A stretch of 64,000 nucleotides of DNA from Pithys albifrons albifrons (GCF_047495875.1 NC_092473.1:15219733-15283732); one strand, 5' to 3'. Numbered from the stretch's first letter, positions 10,080 to 22,945 are shown. The notes: generated by a model not told the origin, from the sequence alone. Program-made: numbers and translations.

Positions 10080-10890
10080 AATATGTTTATTATAAAGAAA
10101 TATAATAAATTATTATATATCAATATATTATATTTATAATATAATAGTTCTTATAATTATTATATTATTTATTATTATTTATTATAATTTGTTAATTATT
10201 ATATATTATTTATTATATTTAATATATTTATTTGTTTGCTTATTTATATATACATACATATAAATATATATATGAATATATATATATAAATATAAATATA
10301 AGTATAATATAAATATAAATGTAAGTATAATATAAATATAAATATAAATATAAATATAAATATAAGTATAAATGTAAGTATAAATATAAATATAAATATG
10401 AATTTAGATAGGAATATAAATATAAGTATAATATAAATATAAGTATAAATAGAAATATAGATATGAATATAAATATAAATATAAGTATAAATATAAATAT
10501 AAGTATAAATCTAAATATAAATGTAAGTATAATTAAAATATAAATATAAATATAAATATATATGAATATAAATATAAATATAAGTATAAATCTAAATATA
10601 AATATAAATATGAATTTAGATAGGAATATAAATATAAATATAAGTATAATATAAATATAAGTATAAATATAAATATAGATATGAATATAAATATAAATAT
10701 ATATATGAATATAAATATAAGTATAAATATAAGTATAATTAAAATATAAATATAAATATAAGTATAAGTATAAATATAAATATAAATATAAACATAATAT
10801 AAATATAAATATAAATATAATATAAATATAAATATAATATAAATATAAATATAATATAAATATAAACATATATACACACATAAATATAAC
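10080..10890. repeat. AT-rich TATAAA/TATAAG microsatellite-like array
   Basis: Almost entirely A/T, built from 6-bp units ATAAAT with periodic G (ATAAGT) and longer 70-100-bp repeats of the same pattern. Frames rich in Tyr, Ile, Phe and Leu on the minus strand are artefacts. Confidence 0.9.
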
Positions 10891-11337
10891 TAAAATCTGA
10901 GGCCTCAGCCACTGCTGGAACAGAATCCATTGAGCTGCTGGAGGTTCAAACCCTTTTTCTTCAGCTCCACGTTGTATGAACAGATCATGACATTGAAAAG
11001 AGGTTGAGGAATGACTGAAAAGGGAAAATCAGCCCCAATCTCTCTTTGCAGCGAGAGGAAAGTGCCAGCACTGCCCCCACTGATTCCTGTCAGGGAATGC
11101 TTTAATTGTTCTCCTCTGACACTTCAATTACATGTTTTCTGTAAATAAATGGCAGTTTGGGGATCCTCCTGAATTGGGATTTTGCCTTCAGAGCCTCATT
11201 TTCCCCCTTGTTGATGCTCCAGCTCTGCTTCCACCCCCCTGTGCTGCCACTCAGGCTTTGCCAGAGGCAAAGGAGACTCCAGGGTTTCTTCCAGCTTCCA
11301 TTTGGCAGCAAAAAGAAATATTTATTTATATCCAAAT
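10891..11337. other. Unique intergenic sequence
   Basis: No gene or repeat was recognised between the AT-rich array and the next CR1. Confidence 0.4.
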
Positions 11338-11530
11338 CAGAATCATAGAATGGTTTGGGTTGGAAGGGACCTCAAAGCCCACCCAGTGCCACCCCTGCCA
11401 TGGGCAGGGACACCTCCCACCAGCCCAGGGTGCTCCAAGCCCTGTCCAGCCTGGCCTGGGACACTCCCAGGGCTGGGGCAGCCACAGCTTCTCTGGGCAA
11501 CTGTGCCAGGGTCTGCCCAACCTCATGTAA
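11338..11530 (-). mobile_element. CR1 LINE 3' end, antisense
   Basis: On + it starts with the reversed tail (AATCATAGAATGGTTTGGGT) and runs through GGGACACCTCCCACCAGCCC to the usual CR1 body. It is truncated at the 5' end near 11530. Confidence 0.9.
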
Positions 11531-12119
11531 AAACCTTCATTATTATCTGATCTAAATTGACCCTCTTTTAATTCCTTTCCCTGTGAAGGACTCCTGGTTT
11601 TGGAGGCCTGGGGGAGGCTGAGCTGGGCCTGCAGGACAAGGTGACCTTTCCTGTGCCCAGATCTGATGGAGCAGCAGAGAGGGAGGAGAACACAGAGCTG
11701 TGCCCGCTGCCCACCACTGATCCAGAGCAGGCAAAGCTGGGCCCTGCCTGTGCTCCACCAGCCATGACCCACCTCCCTTTCCTCAGGAGCACAATGATCT
11801 TCCCTGACCTTCCAGCTCACAAGCTGGTCCTGCAGAAATGGAGCTCGAGCTGCTCCACAGAGTCACTTCTGCACTGAGTGTTGCAGGAGCTGCAGGAAAC
11901 GTGGCCAGAAAAAGCTCCTTCCTGAGCTGTGGAGCAGCTCTGAGCCTGCAGAGCCTTCCAGGGCTTCCTCAGGCCTGTCAGGGAGTTACCACATGGAAAT
12001 GGAAATGGAAATGGAGGGGCCAAGGAGCTTTGGGGGTGTCCAAGTGCACAGAGTTGGGGCTGCAACAGCCTGTGCTGTGTCACACCCTCAGAGACACAGA
12101 GCAGGGAAAAGCCAACAGG
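11531..12119. other. Unique intergenic sequence with a small GGAAAT run
   Basis: Non-coding as far as I can see. A short (GGAAAT)n run lies near 11995-12015. Confidence 0.4.
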
Positions 12120-14095
12120 ATTTCCCTGAGGATCCTAAAATCAAACACAGCATGTGCCTGGGGGTCCTAAAATCAAAAATATTCCCCTGGGGATCCTAAA
12201 ATCAAACACAGCATGTGCCTGGGGGTCCTAAAATCAAAAATATTCCCCTGGGGATCCTAAAATCAAACACAGCATGTGTCTGGGGGTCCTAAAATCAAAA
12301 ATATTCCCCTGGGGATCCTAAAATCAAACACAGCATGTATGTCTGGGGGTCCTAAAATCAACCACAATGTATGTCTGGGGGTCCTAAAATCAACCACAAT
12401 GTATGTCTGGGGGTCCTAAAATCAACCACAATGTATGTCTGGGGGTCCTAAAATCAACCACAATGTATGTCCAGGGGTCCTAAAATCAACAATATGTCCC
12501 TGGGGATCCTAAAATCAACCACAATATAACCCTGAGGATCTTAAAATCAAACACAGCATGTGCCTGGGGATCCTAAAATCAAAAATATTCCCCTGAGGAT
12601 CCTAAAATCAAACACAGCATGTGCCTGGGGGTCCTAAAATCAACCACAATGTATGTCTGGGGGTCCTAAAATCAACCACAATGTATGTCTGGGGGTCCTA
12701 AAATCAACAATATGTCCCTGGAGATCCTAAAATCAACCACAATATAACCCTGAGGATCCTAAAATCAAACACAGCATGTGCCTGGGGATCCTAAAATCAA
12801 CCACAATGTATGTCTGGGGGTCCTAAAATCAACTACAATGTATGTCTTGGGGTCCTGAAATTAACCACAATATAACTCTGAGGGTCCTAAAATCAACCAT
12901 AATATATCCCTGAGGATCCTAAAATCAACAATATTTCCCTGAGGATCCTAAAATCAACCACAATGTATGTCCAGGGGTCCTAAAATCAACAATATATCCC
13001 TGGGGATCCTAAAATCAAACACAGTATGTGTCTGGGGGTCCTAAAATCAACAATATATCCCTGGAGATCCTAAAATCAACCACAATATATCCCTAAGGAT
13101 CCTAAAATCCAACCCCAATATATGTCTGGAGATCCTAAAATCAACAATATGTGCCTGAGGGTCCTAAAATCAACCACAATGTCTGTCTTGGGATCCTAAA
13201 ATCAACTACAATATATGCCTGGAGATCATTAAATGAACAATATACCCCTGGGGATCCTGAAATCCAACCCCAATATGTGTCTGGAGGTCCTAAAATCCAA
13301 CAATATGTGTCTGGGGATCCTAAAATCAACCACAATATAAACCTGAGGATCCTAAAATCAAAGACAGCATGTGCCTGGGGATCCTAAAATCAATATATCC
13401 CTGGAGATCCTAAAATCAACCACAATATAACCCTGAGGGTCCTAAAATCAACCACAGTATATCCCTGGACATCCTAAAATCAAACACAGTATGTGCTGGG
13501 GGTCCTAAAATCAACCACAATGTATGTCTGGGGATCCTGAAATTAACCACAATATAACTCTGAGGATCCTAAAATCCAATCCCAATGTGTGCCTGGGGGT
13601 TCTAAAATCCAACAATCCCTGGGAATCCTAAAATCAACCACAATATGTGTCTGAGGATCCTAAAATCAACAATATTCCCCTGGGGATCCTAAAATCAACC
13701 ACGATGTATGTCTGGGGGTCCTAAAATCAACCACAATATATGTCTGGGGATCCTAAAATCAAACACAGCATGTGCCTGGGGATCCTAAAATCAAAAATAA
13801 TCCCTTGAGGATCCTAAAATCAACCACAATGTATGTCTGGGGATCCTAAAATCAACCACAATATATGTCTGGGGGTCCTAAAATCAACCACAATGTATCC
13901 CTGGGGTTCCTAAAATCAACAATATAACCCTGAGGATCCTGAAATCCAACCACAATATATGTCTGACAATCCTAAAATCAACAATATATGCCTGGGGGTC
14001 CTAAAATCCACTCCCAATATGTGCCTGGAGGTCCTAAAATCCAACAATATATATCTGGGGATCCTAAAGTCCAACCTCAGTATGTCCCTGGGGAT
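12120..14095 (+). repeat. ~32-bp minisatellite (about 60 copies, 2 kb)
   Basis: The unit is like CCTAAAATCAACCACAATGT plus ATGTCTGGGGGT. The AAAATCAA core is nearly constant, while the second half varies (ACCACAATGTATGTC, AACACAGCATGTGCC, AACAATATGTCCC, AAAATATTCCCC). Blocks of two or more alternating unit types repeat at the left end. Confidence 0.95.
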
Positions 14096-14574
14096 CCACC
14101 AGGAGGCTGAAGCGAGAGCAGCTGAGTGGGGAATAAGGCACGTGGTGATGTGTCTGTGGCTGTGGGAGCTGCTCCTGCCCCGGGTGTGTCCCCTGCAGGG
14201 ACAGTAAAGGAGCAGCCAGGCTGGGAATGGAACCTGCAGGGAGGGATCAGCCCAGGGCACCTCCTGTGCTGTGCCTGGCACTGGGTATCCCTGAGTGCCC
14301 TTCCCACATGCCATAGGCAGGAATTCCATCTGGTTCAAGGCTCTTGGAAAGCCAAATGCAGAGAGAGGCTGCAGCACTGCCTGGGTTGTGTTGGGGATGG
14401 TGGAGGGAAGGGCTGGGCTTTACCTGTTGAATTGGGGAGTGTTTTCCTGCCTGGGTGGGGTGGGAGGAAGGTGGTAAATCCCAACCAGGGGGAGTAGGAG
14501 CAGCTCTGAGCTGTGGGTGCCACCAGGGGCACAGGGGGAGCCCTCCTGCCCTCTGCCTGCCATGGTCAGGGGTG

Positions 14575-14652
14575 TGGCACGTGCCAGGGGGGTGATCTGG
14601 ATCATCCTTGGGGTCATGCCCAACCCAAACCACTCTGGGATTCTCTGCTGGG
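14575..14652 (+). mobile_element. CR1 LINE 3' tail fragment
   Basis: GGTGATCTGGATCATCCTTG followed by CCCAACCCAAACCACTCTGG and GATTCTCTG is a CR1 3' terminus; the body is missing. Confidence 0.55.
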
Positions 14653-15530
14653 CTTTGGCTCCAAGCACAGCAAGGCACAGACCCTGAGACACCTCCCACC
14701 CTTCCAGATCAGGGGGGGCTCTCCCTGAAGCTCAGGAGCAGCTCCACATCCCATCCTTGCCATTTCAGGAAGATTCCTGTGAGCTGGAAACTTCCCTGCT
14801 TGGTGCAAACCAATCTGAAGCACAACTGGTGGTGCCTGAAATTCAGGGTAAGGCTCAGCTCAGATGAAAACAGACTTGGACTGAATAAAACACCCCAAGC
14901 CACAGCAGCAAACCCCACGTTCCCACCTCCCTGCTGGAGCCTCCTGCTCCTTTTTGCTACAAATTCAGACCAGAACCTGCCTTGGTTATTCCTTTCCCTG
15001 CTTGGACTTTACCTGCTGCAAAGCACAGGAAATAATGAGAGAGGACACAGGCAGGGCATGGAGCTGGAAGGGAGAAGATCAAAGTTCAGTCCCTGCTGGT
15101 TGTCAAGCAAATAATATCACCTGTCTTCAAACTGGTGGTAATTCTACTCCTGGGACTCCAGGGTTGGAGGGGAGTTCATCCATACACATGATGCAGGGGG
15201 AAGGAGGCACTTGGAGGACAAGGAGGAAACCCCAGAGAAGCTGAGCAAGGTCTCCTCAACCTGAGCAGCACCACAACTGGATGCCCTCCTGGTTGGTGGT
15301 GCCCCCCAGCAGGGCAGGGCAGGGCAGGGCAGCACCCCAGAGGATGCCATGGGAATGCCCATGGAGAGCAGAGCAATTCCTTGCTGTTTTCCCAGTCCTA
15401 CCCCTTATTCCTGCAGCATCCACAGTGTCCCTGCCACCACCCCTCAGTGCCCTCCCTGCTGCACCACCCTGGGGGTGAAGGAGAGGAAATCCTCCAGGAA
15501 ACTCAGCTTTTTAAACCTCAACCTGGCAAG
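14653..15530. other. Unique intergenic sequence
   Basis: No coding exon was recognised. A short (GGGCA)n run is seen near 15311-15331. Confidence 0.4.
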
Positions 15531-15830
15531 AATTGGTGAGGCCACACCTTGAGTGTTGTGTTCAGTTCTGGGCCCCTCAGTTCAGAAAGGATATTGAGGT
15601 GCTGGAGCAGGTCCAGAGAAGAGCAACGAGGCTGGAGAAGGGACTGGATGTGGCACTGAGTGTCCTCTGAAACACCTCCAGGGACAGAGAATCCACCATG
15701 TCTTGATCCAACCCTACTGTGATCACCAGCCCAGGGCACTCTGTGCCCCACTCTGTGCCCTGGGCTGGTGATCACAGTGGGGTTGGATCAAGGGTTGATG
15801 ATCTCAGAGGTCTCTTCCAACCCAAGTGAG
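15531..15830 (+). mobile_element. CR1 LINE copy, internally deleted, with hairpin
   Basis: It begins at the CR1 motif GAGGCCACACCTTGAGTGTT, passes GAGCAACGAGGCTGGAGAAG, then jumps to GGATGTGGCACTGAGTGTCC. It carries the hairpin at 15702-15792 and ends with GATCTCAGAGGTCTCTTCCA. Confidence 0.85.
15702..15792. repeat. CR1 hairpin 1
   Basis: 37-nt arms at 15702-15738 and 15756-15792 with one mismatch (a wobble pair in RNA) and a 17-nt loop. Each arm runs from CTTGATCCAACCC through TGATCACC to AGCCCAGGGCA. Confidence 0.95.
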
Positions 15831-16295
15831 AAGAGCAACGAGGCTGGAGAAGGGACTGGAGCACAAGTGCTGTGGGGAGAGGCTGAGGGAGCTGGGGGTG
15901 TTCAGCCTGGAGAAGAGGAGGCTCAGAGGTGACCTCAGCACTGTCTGGAACTGCCTGAAGGGAAGTTGTGGCCAGGTGGGGGTTGGTCTCTTCTCCCAGG
16001 CACTCAGCAATAGGACAAGGGGGCACGATGGGCTCAAGCTCTGCCAGGGGAAATTGAAGTTGGAGAGCAGAAAAAATTTCTTTGCAGAGAGAGTGCTCAG
16101 GGATTGGAATGGGCTGCCCAGAGAGGGGGTGGATTCCCCATCCCTGGAGGGTTTTCAGCTGAGCTTGGCCATGGCACTGAGTGCCATGATCTGGTAAAGG
16201 GACTGGAGTTGGACCAAGGGTTGGACTTGATGATCTCAGAGGGCTTTTCCAACCCAATCCATTCTGTGATTCTGTGGATGTGGCACTGAGTGAGA
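15828..16295 (+). mobile_element. CR1 LINE 3' region, longer copy
   Basis: Starts at AGAAGAGCAACGAGGCTGGA and includes GTTCAGCCTGGAGAAGAGGA, the CAATAGGACAAGGGGGCACG segment and GGAATGGGCTGCCCAGAGAG. It ends with TTCCAACCCAATCCATTCTG and a TGATTCTGTG tail. It is fused directly to the next CR1 piece. Confidence 0.9.
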
Positions 16296-16460
16296 ATCCA
16301 CCATGTCTTGATCCAACCCTACTGTGGTCACCAGCCCAGGGCACTCTGTGCCCCACTCTGTGCCCTGGGCTGGTGATCACAGTGGGGTTGGATCAAGGGT
16401 TGGACTTGCTGATCTCGGAGGTCTTTTCCAACCCAATCCATTCTATGATTCTGTGATTCT
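16282..16460 (+). mobile_element. CR1 LINE 3' tail with hairpin 2
   Basis: A short piece starting at TGGCACTGAGTGAGAATCCA, carrying the hairpin and ending in CCATTCTATGATTCTGTGAT. It directly follows the previous copy's tail, making a CR1-CR1 composite. Confidence 0.85.
16307..16397. repeat. CR1 hairpin 2
   Basis: 37-nt arms at 16307-16343 and 16361-16397 with two mismatches and a 17-nt loop of the same sequence as hairpin 1. Confidence 0.95.
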
Positions 16461-18411
16461 AAGAAAGTCAGGACCAATTCCAGGCTCTCCATGTTTGGGT
16501 TTTACAAGAAGCTGATCCAGCCAGTGTGTGATTTGTTGCTAATTGTTTTTTAATTTCAAGCTGGGAGGAGGAATCCAGGTAATCCCGGATGGAAGAGGAA
16601 AGGAAGGCCCAGGTTAATGCCAGGCCCAGGGATTGGGTTGACTGAAGGCACAGCTGGTGCCAGCAAAGCTCAGCCCATCTCAGCTGCAGCCCCGTCTTCA
16701 AATGCTCAGTTGAAGTTTTAGCATCAGAACAGAGAACAAAGAGGTTTCAGCTGCAGAGCCAGCCCTGGGTGAAGGACTCCTGGGGAAGGAACAACCTGCC
16801 CAGTTTTCCAGGCTGGGGGTGCTTTTGAAGAGCTGCCAAATCCCTGGGGAAGGTGGAGCAGGTTTTGCTCAGCTCTGCCACAGTGGGGGCACCTTCCAAG
16901 GTGTGGGTGATGGACCAGAAGATGCCACCACGGCCCCCACAGGGCAGGAATCCCATCCCAGGCCACTCTGGCTTCCCTGGGAGCTGGGAGGAGCCCCAAC
17001 AGCCACACTGGAGGGGCACAGGGGCATTCCCTGTGTCACATCTCAGAGTTTCCTGGTGCTCCTGCCTCCCCTTCCCCTCCCTCCACGCTGATTTCAGCCC
17101 CAGTTCTGCCTCAGGAAAGGGCTCCTACAACACGTTTGATACAAAAAGGGAAAGTTCAAGGAGGTGAAACCTGAGCAAAGCAACCCCCAGGCCTGGCCCT
17201 GCCCGGTGGCACCCCCTGTGCCAGCTCTCCTTGCTGCAGCCTCAGGTTTCAGGGACCATCTGCTGCTGGGAGGTGGCAGCAGGGAGATATTCCACATGTG
17301 GAACGAGGAGGGAATTAAATAAACAGGAGAGGTTGGGAGTAAATGAAACCCAATCGAGGCTGTCGTGGGCTCCCTTGGGCTCCACAGCATGAATAAAGAT
17401 TGCAGGGCAAAAATCTGCCAAGGTGGCAAACAGGTTGTTCCCTCTTGGATCTGTTTCCTTGGAAAGACCTGCTGGGCTTTGCTGAAAGGGAAAAAAAAAA
17501 ACCTCTAATGCTGTGAAATGGCAGGAACAGGGACTGTTGTTTGTCCTGGAGCCCCAGGGATTGTGGGGCTTGATCCCTTAATTCCTGGGAAATCCCAGCT
17601 AATGGAGCCAGCTTACCTTATCATGGAGATGGATTTCCTGGAACAGTCTCTGCAGCAAACTGTTCCAGGATGATTCCCAAACCCTCCTGTGGAGCTGCTG
17701 TGGGAATTCCCTTGGATCTGGCAGCTCCTGGGATGGGTGAGGAGCTCAGTGCCAGCACCTCCCTCCAGCCAAACCCGTCTCCAGGTCCATTCCCAGGAAG
17801 GTCCCAGGGCAGGGAAGCTGAAGACACACCTTGTCCAGAAGGGAATGATGAATTTAAAGCCCCAAATTATTGCTGACCCCTGGAGACAGAAGGGAACAAG
17901 CAGCAAAACCTGACAGAGCAAAGGACCTGCTACCCACTGACACAGGGAGTGTCTTCTCATCCTCTCTCCCTTTGGAATATCTGGAGCCAAACTGGGAATC
18001 TGGACTGGGATTTGCTGCCAGACCAGTGAGAAGTCTATGAAAGGCTTTCCAAAGGGGGGCAGAGTTATCAGAGGTGTGTTGTTAAAGGTCTGTGTCCTTC
18101 TCCTGGGGTTCTGCTCCAGGCTGAGCGTGGTTTGGAGCTGCCTCCGGGTGGAATCCAACCCTGAGCCGGCAGCTCTTCCTTCCCTGCCCCAGCTCGGGGG
18201 GCACAGTCTGATTCTCACCCAAGCCCACCTTGTTTGCAGCCCAGCCTGTGCTTCCCTGTCCTTGGGGTCCCTTCTGGGCCCATCCTTTGCTTTTGGATGG
18301 TCTGGATTCCTGGCAGGGCAACTTCTCTCCCCCCTCTCTTTGGCACATCCCGAGGTTTGCAGAAATCCAGAGGCCAAGGAAGATGCAAGAAAGGGAGAAG
18401 GTTTAAACAGC
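16461..18411. other. Unique intergenic sequence
   Basis: About 2 kb without recognised exons, RNA genes or repeat families. Short ORFs lack family resemblance. Confidence 0.4.
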
Positions 18412-19640
18412 GGAAAACGTGGATTTCGAGAGGTTGGGAAACATGGAATTCAGGAGATTGGGAAAATATGGATTTCGGGAGGTTGGGAAACATGGAATTC
18501 AGGAGATTGGAAAAAAAATGGATTTCAGGAGATTTGGGAAACTTGGATTTCTGGAGATGGGAAAATGTGGATTTCAGGAGATTGGGAAATATGGGAGGTT
18601 GGAAAACATGGATTTCAGGAGATTGGGAAAAAAATGGATTTCAGGAGATTGGGAAACTTGGATTTCTGGAGATGGGAAAATGTGGATTTCAGGAGATTGG
18701 GAAATATGGGAGGTTGGAAAACATGGATTTCAGGAGATTGGGAAATGTGGATTTCAGGAGATTGGAAAACATGGATTTCAGGAGATAGATTGGAAAACCT
18801 GGATTTCAGGAGCTTGGAAAATGTGGATTTCAAGAGGTTGGAAAACCTGGATTTCAGGAGATTGGAAAATATGGATTTCAGGAGATAGATTGGAAAACCT
18901 GGATTTCAGGAGGTGGGAAACATGGATTTCTGAAGATTGGAAAATGTGGATTTCAAGAGGTTGGGAAACATGGATTTCAGGAGATGGGAAAAAATGGATT
19001 TCAGGAGATTGGGGGACATGGATTTCAGGAGATAGATTGGAAAACCTGGATTTCAGGAGCTTGGAAAACATGGGAGGTTGGAAAACCTGGATTTCAGGAG
19101 ATTGGGAAATGTGGATTTCAGGAAATTGGAAAACATGGATTTCAGGAGATTGGAAAACATGGGAGGTTGGAAACATGGATTTCAGGAGATAGACTGGAAA
19201 ATGTGGATTTCAAGAGATAGTTTGGGAAACATGGATTTCAAGAGTTTGGAAAACATGGATTTCAGGAGACAGATTGGAAAACATGGATTCAGGAGATTGG
19301 AAAATATGGATTTCAGTAGATTGGGAAACATGGGGGGCTGGGAAACGTGGATTTCAGGAGCTTGGTAAACGTGGATTTCTGGAGATGGGAGAACATGGAT
19401 TTCAGGAGATTGGAAAACGTGGATTTCAGGAGATAGATTGAAAAAAAAATGGATTTCAGGAGATTGGGAAACATGGGAGATTGGAAAACGTGGATTTCAG
19501 GAGACTGGCAAACATGGATTCAGGAGACTGGTAAACATGGATTCAGGAGACTGGTAAACATGGATTCAGGAGACTGGCAAACATGGATTCAGGAGACTGG
19601 CAAACATGGATTCAGGAGACTGGCAAACATGGATTTCGGG
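18412..19640 (+). repeat. ~24-bp minisatellite (GGATTTCAGGAGATTGGAAA type, ~50 copies)
   Basis: The core unit GGATTTCAGGAGATTGGAAA plus ACAT has indels that create 9-12-bp insertions (GATAGATTGG, GGGAGGTTGG). Longer blocks of several units are duplicated, for example around 18500-18590 and 18620-18720. The right end simplifies to GGATTCAGGAGACTGGCAAA units. Confidence 0.95.
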
Positions 19641-21084
19641 GATAATCTCCAGGCGGTTCTGGGAGTGGGGCAGAACTGAGGCCCAAGGAGGCCCCTTTGG
19701 GTCGCTGCGGATCTGCTGCAGCACCTCGGAGAGCGACCACCGACATCCAACTCCCTCCCTGCGCAGCCTCCCGGGCAATTCCTTGGATCCTGATCCCCTC
19801 TGGAGCTGGGGAAAGACAGGGATTTCCTTATGAACATTTCAGCAATTAACTGGCACACGATGAATGAGGTGATCGGGGGGGGTCACCTGAACAAGACCCC
19901 CCAATAGCGTTGTGAGCCTTAATGGTGATGTCACCAACTGGTTTAAACTGGGTGGCCCCAGGCCCAGCACTGACTGGGGTGTGTGATCAGCACCAGCAGC
20001 ACCTGAATTTGCCCTGAACTTTGTTTCCCATCTTTTAAAGAGGAAAAAAAAAACCCCTTTCCAAGCTCCAGGAGTCACATGGAAAGAACAGGAGGCTGAA
20101 ATTCTGACTAACCAAGAGCCAGGGGAGCTTCTCCCTAATTCTTGTCTTCAGCTCCCCAAAATAAAGCAGGGTAAGGACCAGCCCGGTGTAAGGGCTGGGA
20201 AAGGAGGCAGAAATTCTGCTCCTTCGTGTCCTGACTTGCAAACAGTGCCAGAAAATGGTTTTCCCACCAGAGTTGCAGCTCCGAGTTTATCCCGGTTCCT
20301 TTTGGAGCAGCAGCTTCACAAGCAGGAAGGTGGGTAAGTGAGAGGAGTGCAGAGAATCCCCCCACACCTGAGGAAAGGAGCTGCTGCAGGCTGCAAACAC
20401 TGAGGTATTTAAAGCAGACTGTTCAACAAGCAATTCCTTCGTGTGAACCTCCCCGGGAAATCTGTCAGCTTGTCCCTGCCATTTGTTCTGTGGAGGGAGG
20501 CAAAAAAAAAAAAACCAAAAAATCTGTTAAAAACAACCCCAAGATAAGCAGTGGTAAAATTACCAACCTATGGCTCTTCAATAAAGTGCTGAAAGAAGGA
20601 AACAAGGGCAGAGAAGAGGATAAACTCCTTATGTAAGTTCTCAGGCTCTGTGGTCTGATGTAGGAGGCTCCAGCCACAAATTAAACCTATTTGACAGCAA
20701 GTCCTCCTTGCCAAAACTCCTTTTTTTTTTTTTTTCTGCTAAAGGGAAACTTCTCAAGTGCAGCAGCCACGGGGAGGTTTGTCTGGTGTGGAGCTGGAGG
20801 AGCAGTGAAATAAAGCTGATAAGCCTTAAAAAGGGTTGCAGACAAGACAGACCTTTCCCTGGAGGGTCACGACCATCACAAAGTGGATTTAATGATTGTT
20901 TAAGGTTGGACCTTGAGACCCAAAGTGTTGTGGGACTGCAGAAAACATCTCCTGCACTCCAGAGGCTGGACCTGCTCCCAGAGAGGGGCTCAGCTTTGTC
21001 TGGAGCTCAGCAAACCAAGCAAGAGGATCAGAAGTGGGGCAAGAAGTCCAGTTATGAAACATTTCCCTGAGGAGAACCTGCTGG
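19641..21084. other. Unique intergenic sequence
   Basis: No exon or repeat was recognised apart from short A/T runs near 20502 and 20720. Confidence 0.4.
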
Positions 21085-21600
21085 AGACATGAGGTCTCCT
21101 GGAGCGGGGCCAGAGAAGAGCAACGAGGCTGGAGAAGGGACTGGAGCACAAGTGCTGTGGGGAGAGGCTGAGGGAGCTGGGGGTGTTCAGCCTGGAGAAG
21201 AGGAGGCTCAGAGGTGACCTCAGCACTGTCTGGAACTGCCTGAAGGGAAGTTCTGGCCAGCTGGGGGTTGGTCTCTTCTCCCAGGCACTCAGCAATAGGA
21301 CAAGGGGGCACGATGGGCTCAAGCTCTGCCAGGGGAAATTGGAGATCAGGAAAAAAATTCTTTGCAGAGAGAGTGCTCAGGCATTGGAATGGGTGGATTC
21401 TCTGTCCCTGGAGGTGTTTAAGAGGAGACTGGATGTGGCACTGAGTGAGAATCCACCACGTCTTGATCCAACCCCACTGTGATCACCAGCCCAGGGCACT
21501 CCGTAATCACAGTGGGGTTGGATCAAGGGTTGGATTGATGAGCTCAGAGGTCTCTTCCAGCCCAGCTGATTCTGGGATTCTGTGATCCCTTCAGGACAGC
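21085..21600 (+). mobile_element. CR1 LINE 3' region with hairpin 3 (left half of composite B)
   Basis: Runs from GGGGCCAGAGAAGAGCAACG through GGCACTCAGCAATAGGACAA to the hairpin and ends in CAGCTGATTCTGGGATTCTG. It is followed by a non-CR1 linker and another CR1 body, an order repeated at 46960-48145 (reverse) and, in part, at 52975-53860. Confidence 0.88.
21462..21527. repeat. CR1 hairpin 3 (short form)
   Basis: Perfect 22-nt arms at 21462-21483 and 21506-21527 with a 22-nt loop. The inner part of the second arm is deleted compared with hairpin 1. Confidence 0.95.
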
Positions 21601-21745
21601 TTTCTGTCCTGTTTTCCCTGGCTGTTGGATGCACAAGCCACTGAAGCACCTTCAGAGGGCACTAATTGGGCTCCTCTGCAGTGCTGAGCTGCAGATGTGA
21701 GTGTGGATGTCTCCAGAACTCTGCCTGTGACAGGCCTTGCTTGGC
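21601..21745 (+). repeat. Composite-B linker
   Basis: About 145 bp between two CR1 pieces, including CTGTTTTCCCTGGCTGTTGG and GCACTAATTGGGCTCCTCTG. The same linker occurs reversed at about 47440-47605 and in part at about 53265-53385, always abutting the same CR1 position (CCTGCCTGAAGGGAAGTTCT). Confidence 0.85.
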
Positions 21746-22095
21746 CACCCCCTGCCTGAAGGGAAGTTCTGGCCAGGTGGGGGTTGGTCTCTTCTCCCAG
21801 GCACTCAGCAATAGGACAAGGGGGCACGATGGGCTCAAGCTCTGCCAGGGGAAATTGAAGTTGGAGATCAGAAAGAAATTCTTTGCAGAGAGAGTGCTCA
21901 GGGATTGGAATGGGCTGCCCAGAGAGGGGGTGGATTCCCCATCCCTGGAGGTTTTTCAGCTGAGCTTGGCCGTGGCACTGAGTGCCATGATCTGGTAAAG
22001 GGACTGGAGTTGGCCCAAGGGTTGGACTTGATGATCTGGGAGGTCTTTTCCAACCCAATCCATTCTATGATTCTGTGATTCTATGATGATTCTAT
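21746..22095 (+). mobile_element. CR1 LINE 3' region (right half of composite B)
   Basis: From CCTGCCTGAAGGGAAGTTCT through TTTGCAGAGAGAGTGCTCAG to CCAACCCAATCCATTCTATG and an ATTCTGTGATTCTATGATGA tail. Confidence 0.9.
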
Positions 22096-22589
22096 GGGGC
22101 AGGATGGCCCCTGGTGGGATATCCTGGGCCCTCCACCCCAAGGGCAGCCCCCAGGACACAGAGAGCTGCTGTTCCCTCAGCTGAGGCTCTTCCTGGTGGG
22201 AACTTGAGAGCAAACCTTCTCAGGAGGGGACAGCAAGTGCAAGAGGCTCTCAGCATAAACCCTGCACTTCTCCATGGGTTCCATCCCTCCCTTTCTGCCT
22301 CTCACCACACTCTCAGCACTGCAGGGCAAGTGACTCACTCTCAAAGGGCTCCTTAGGAGGGGACTAAGCAGGAATTACACAGGGTTTAAGGTTCAAGCAT
22401 TTTGTGAGAGCAAACACAGATTCCAACCCCATTTAATTGCCCAGGGAAGTGCCAGGAGCAGCCAGTCCTTGTTCCCTCAGTGCCAGGGCAGTAATAAGTG
22501 TTACATCATGTTCAGAGTGTGCTGAAGGCTCAGGATGTCACTGCCTGAACTGCTTTATTAGTGCAGCCTGGATAATTAGGCTTAGGATC

Positions 22590-22945
22590 CTGGAATTATG
22601 GAATGGTTTGGGGTGGGAGGGACCTCAAAGATTTTCTATTTCCACTCCTGCCATGGGTAGGAACATCTTCCACTATCCCAGGGTGCTCCAAGCCCTGTCC
22701 AGCCTGGCCTGGGACACTCCCAGGGCTGGGGCAGCCACAGCTTCTCTGCCCAACCTGTGCCAGGGCCTGCCCACCCTCCCAGACAGGAATTCCTTCCCAA
22801 TATCCCAGTGTCAGTGGGAAGCCATTCCCCTTGGCCTGTTCCTCCAGAGTCTTCTCCAAAATCTTTCTCTGGTTCTTTTGGAGCCTCTTTAGGCACTCAA
22901 AGGGGCTCCAAGGTGTCCCTGGAGCCTTCTCTTCTCCAGGGTGAA
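22590..22945 (-). mobile_element. CR1 LINE 3' end (composite C, part 1), antisense
   Basis: Reversed CR1 tail at 22590 (GGAATTATGGAATGGTTTGG), then body to CTTCTCTTCTCCAGGGTGAA. It is continuous with an 85-bp linker and a second CR1. The same arrangement is found at 49735-50200. Confidence 0.88.

Noticed and set aside
10240..10881. 213-codon Tyr/Ile/Leu frame that looks membrane-like
   Set aside because: Translation of the TATAAA-type AT-rich array.
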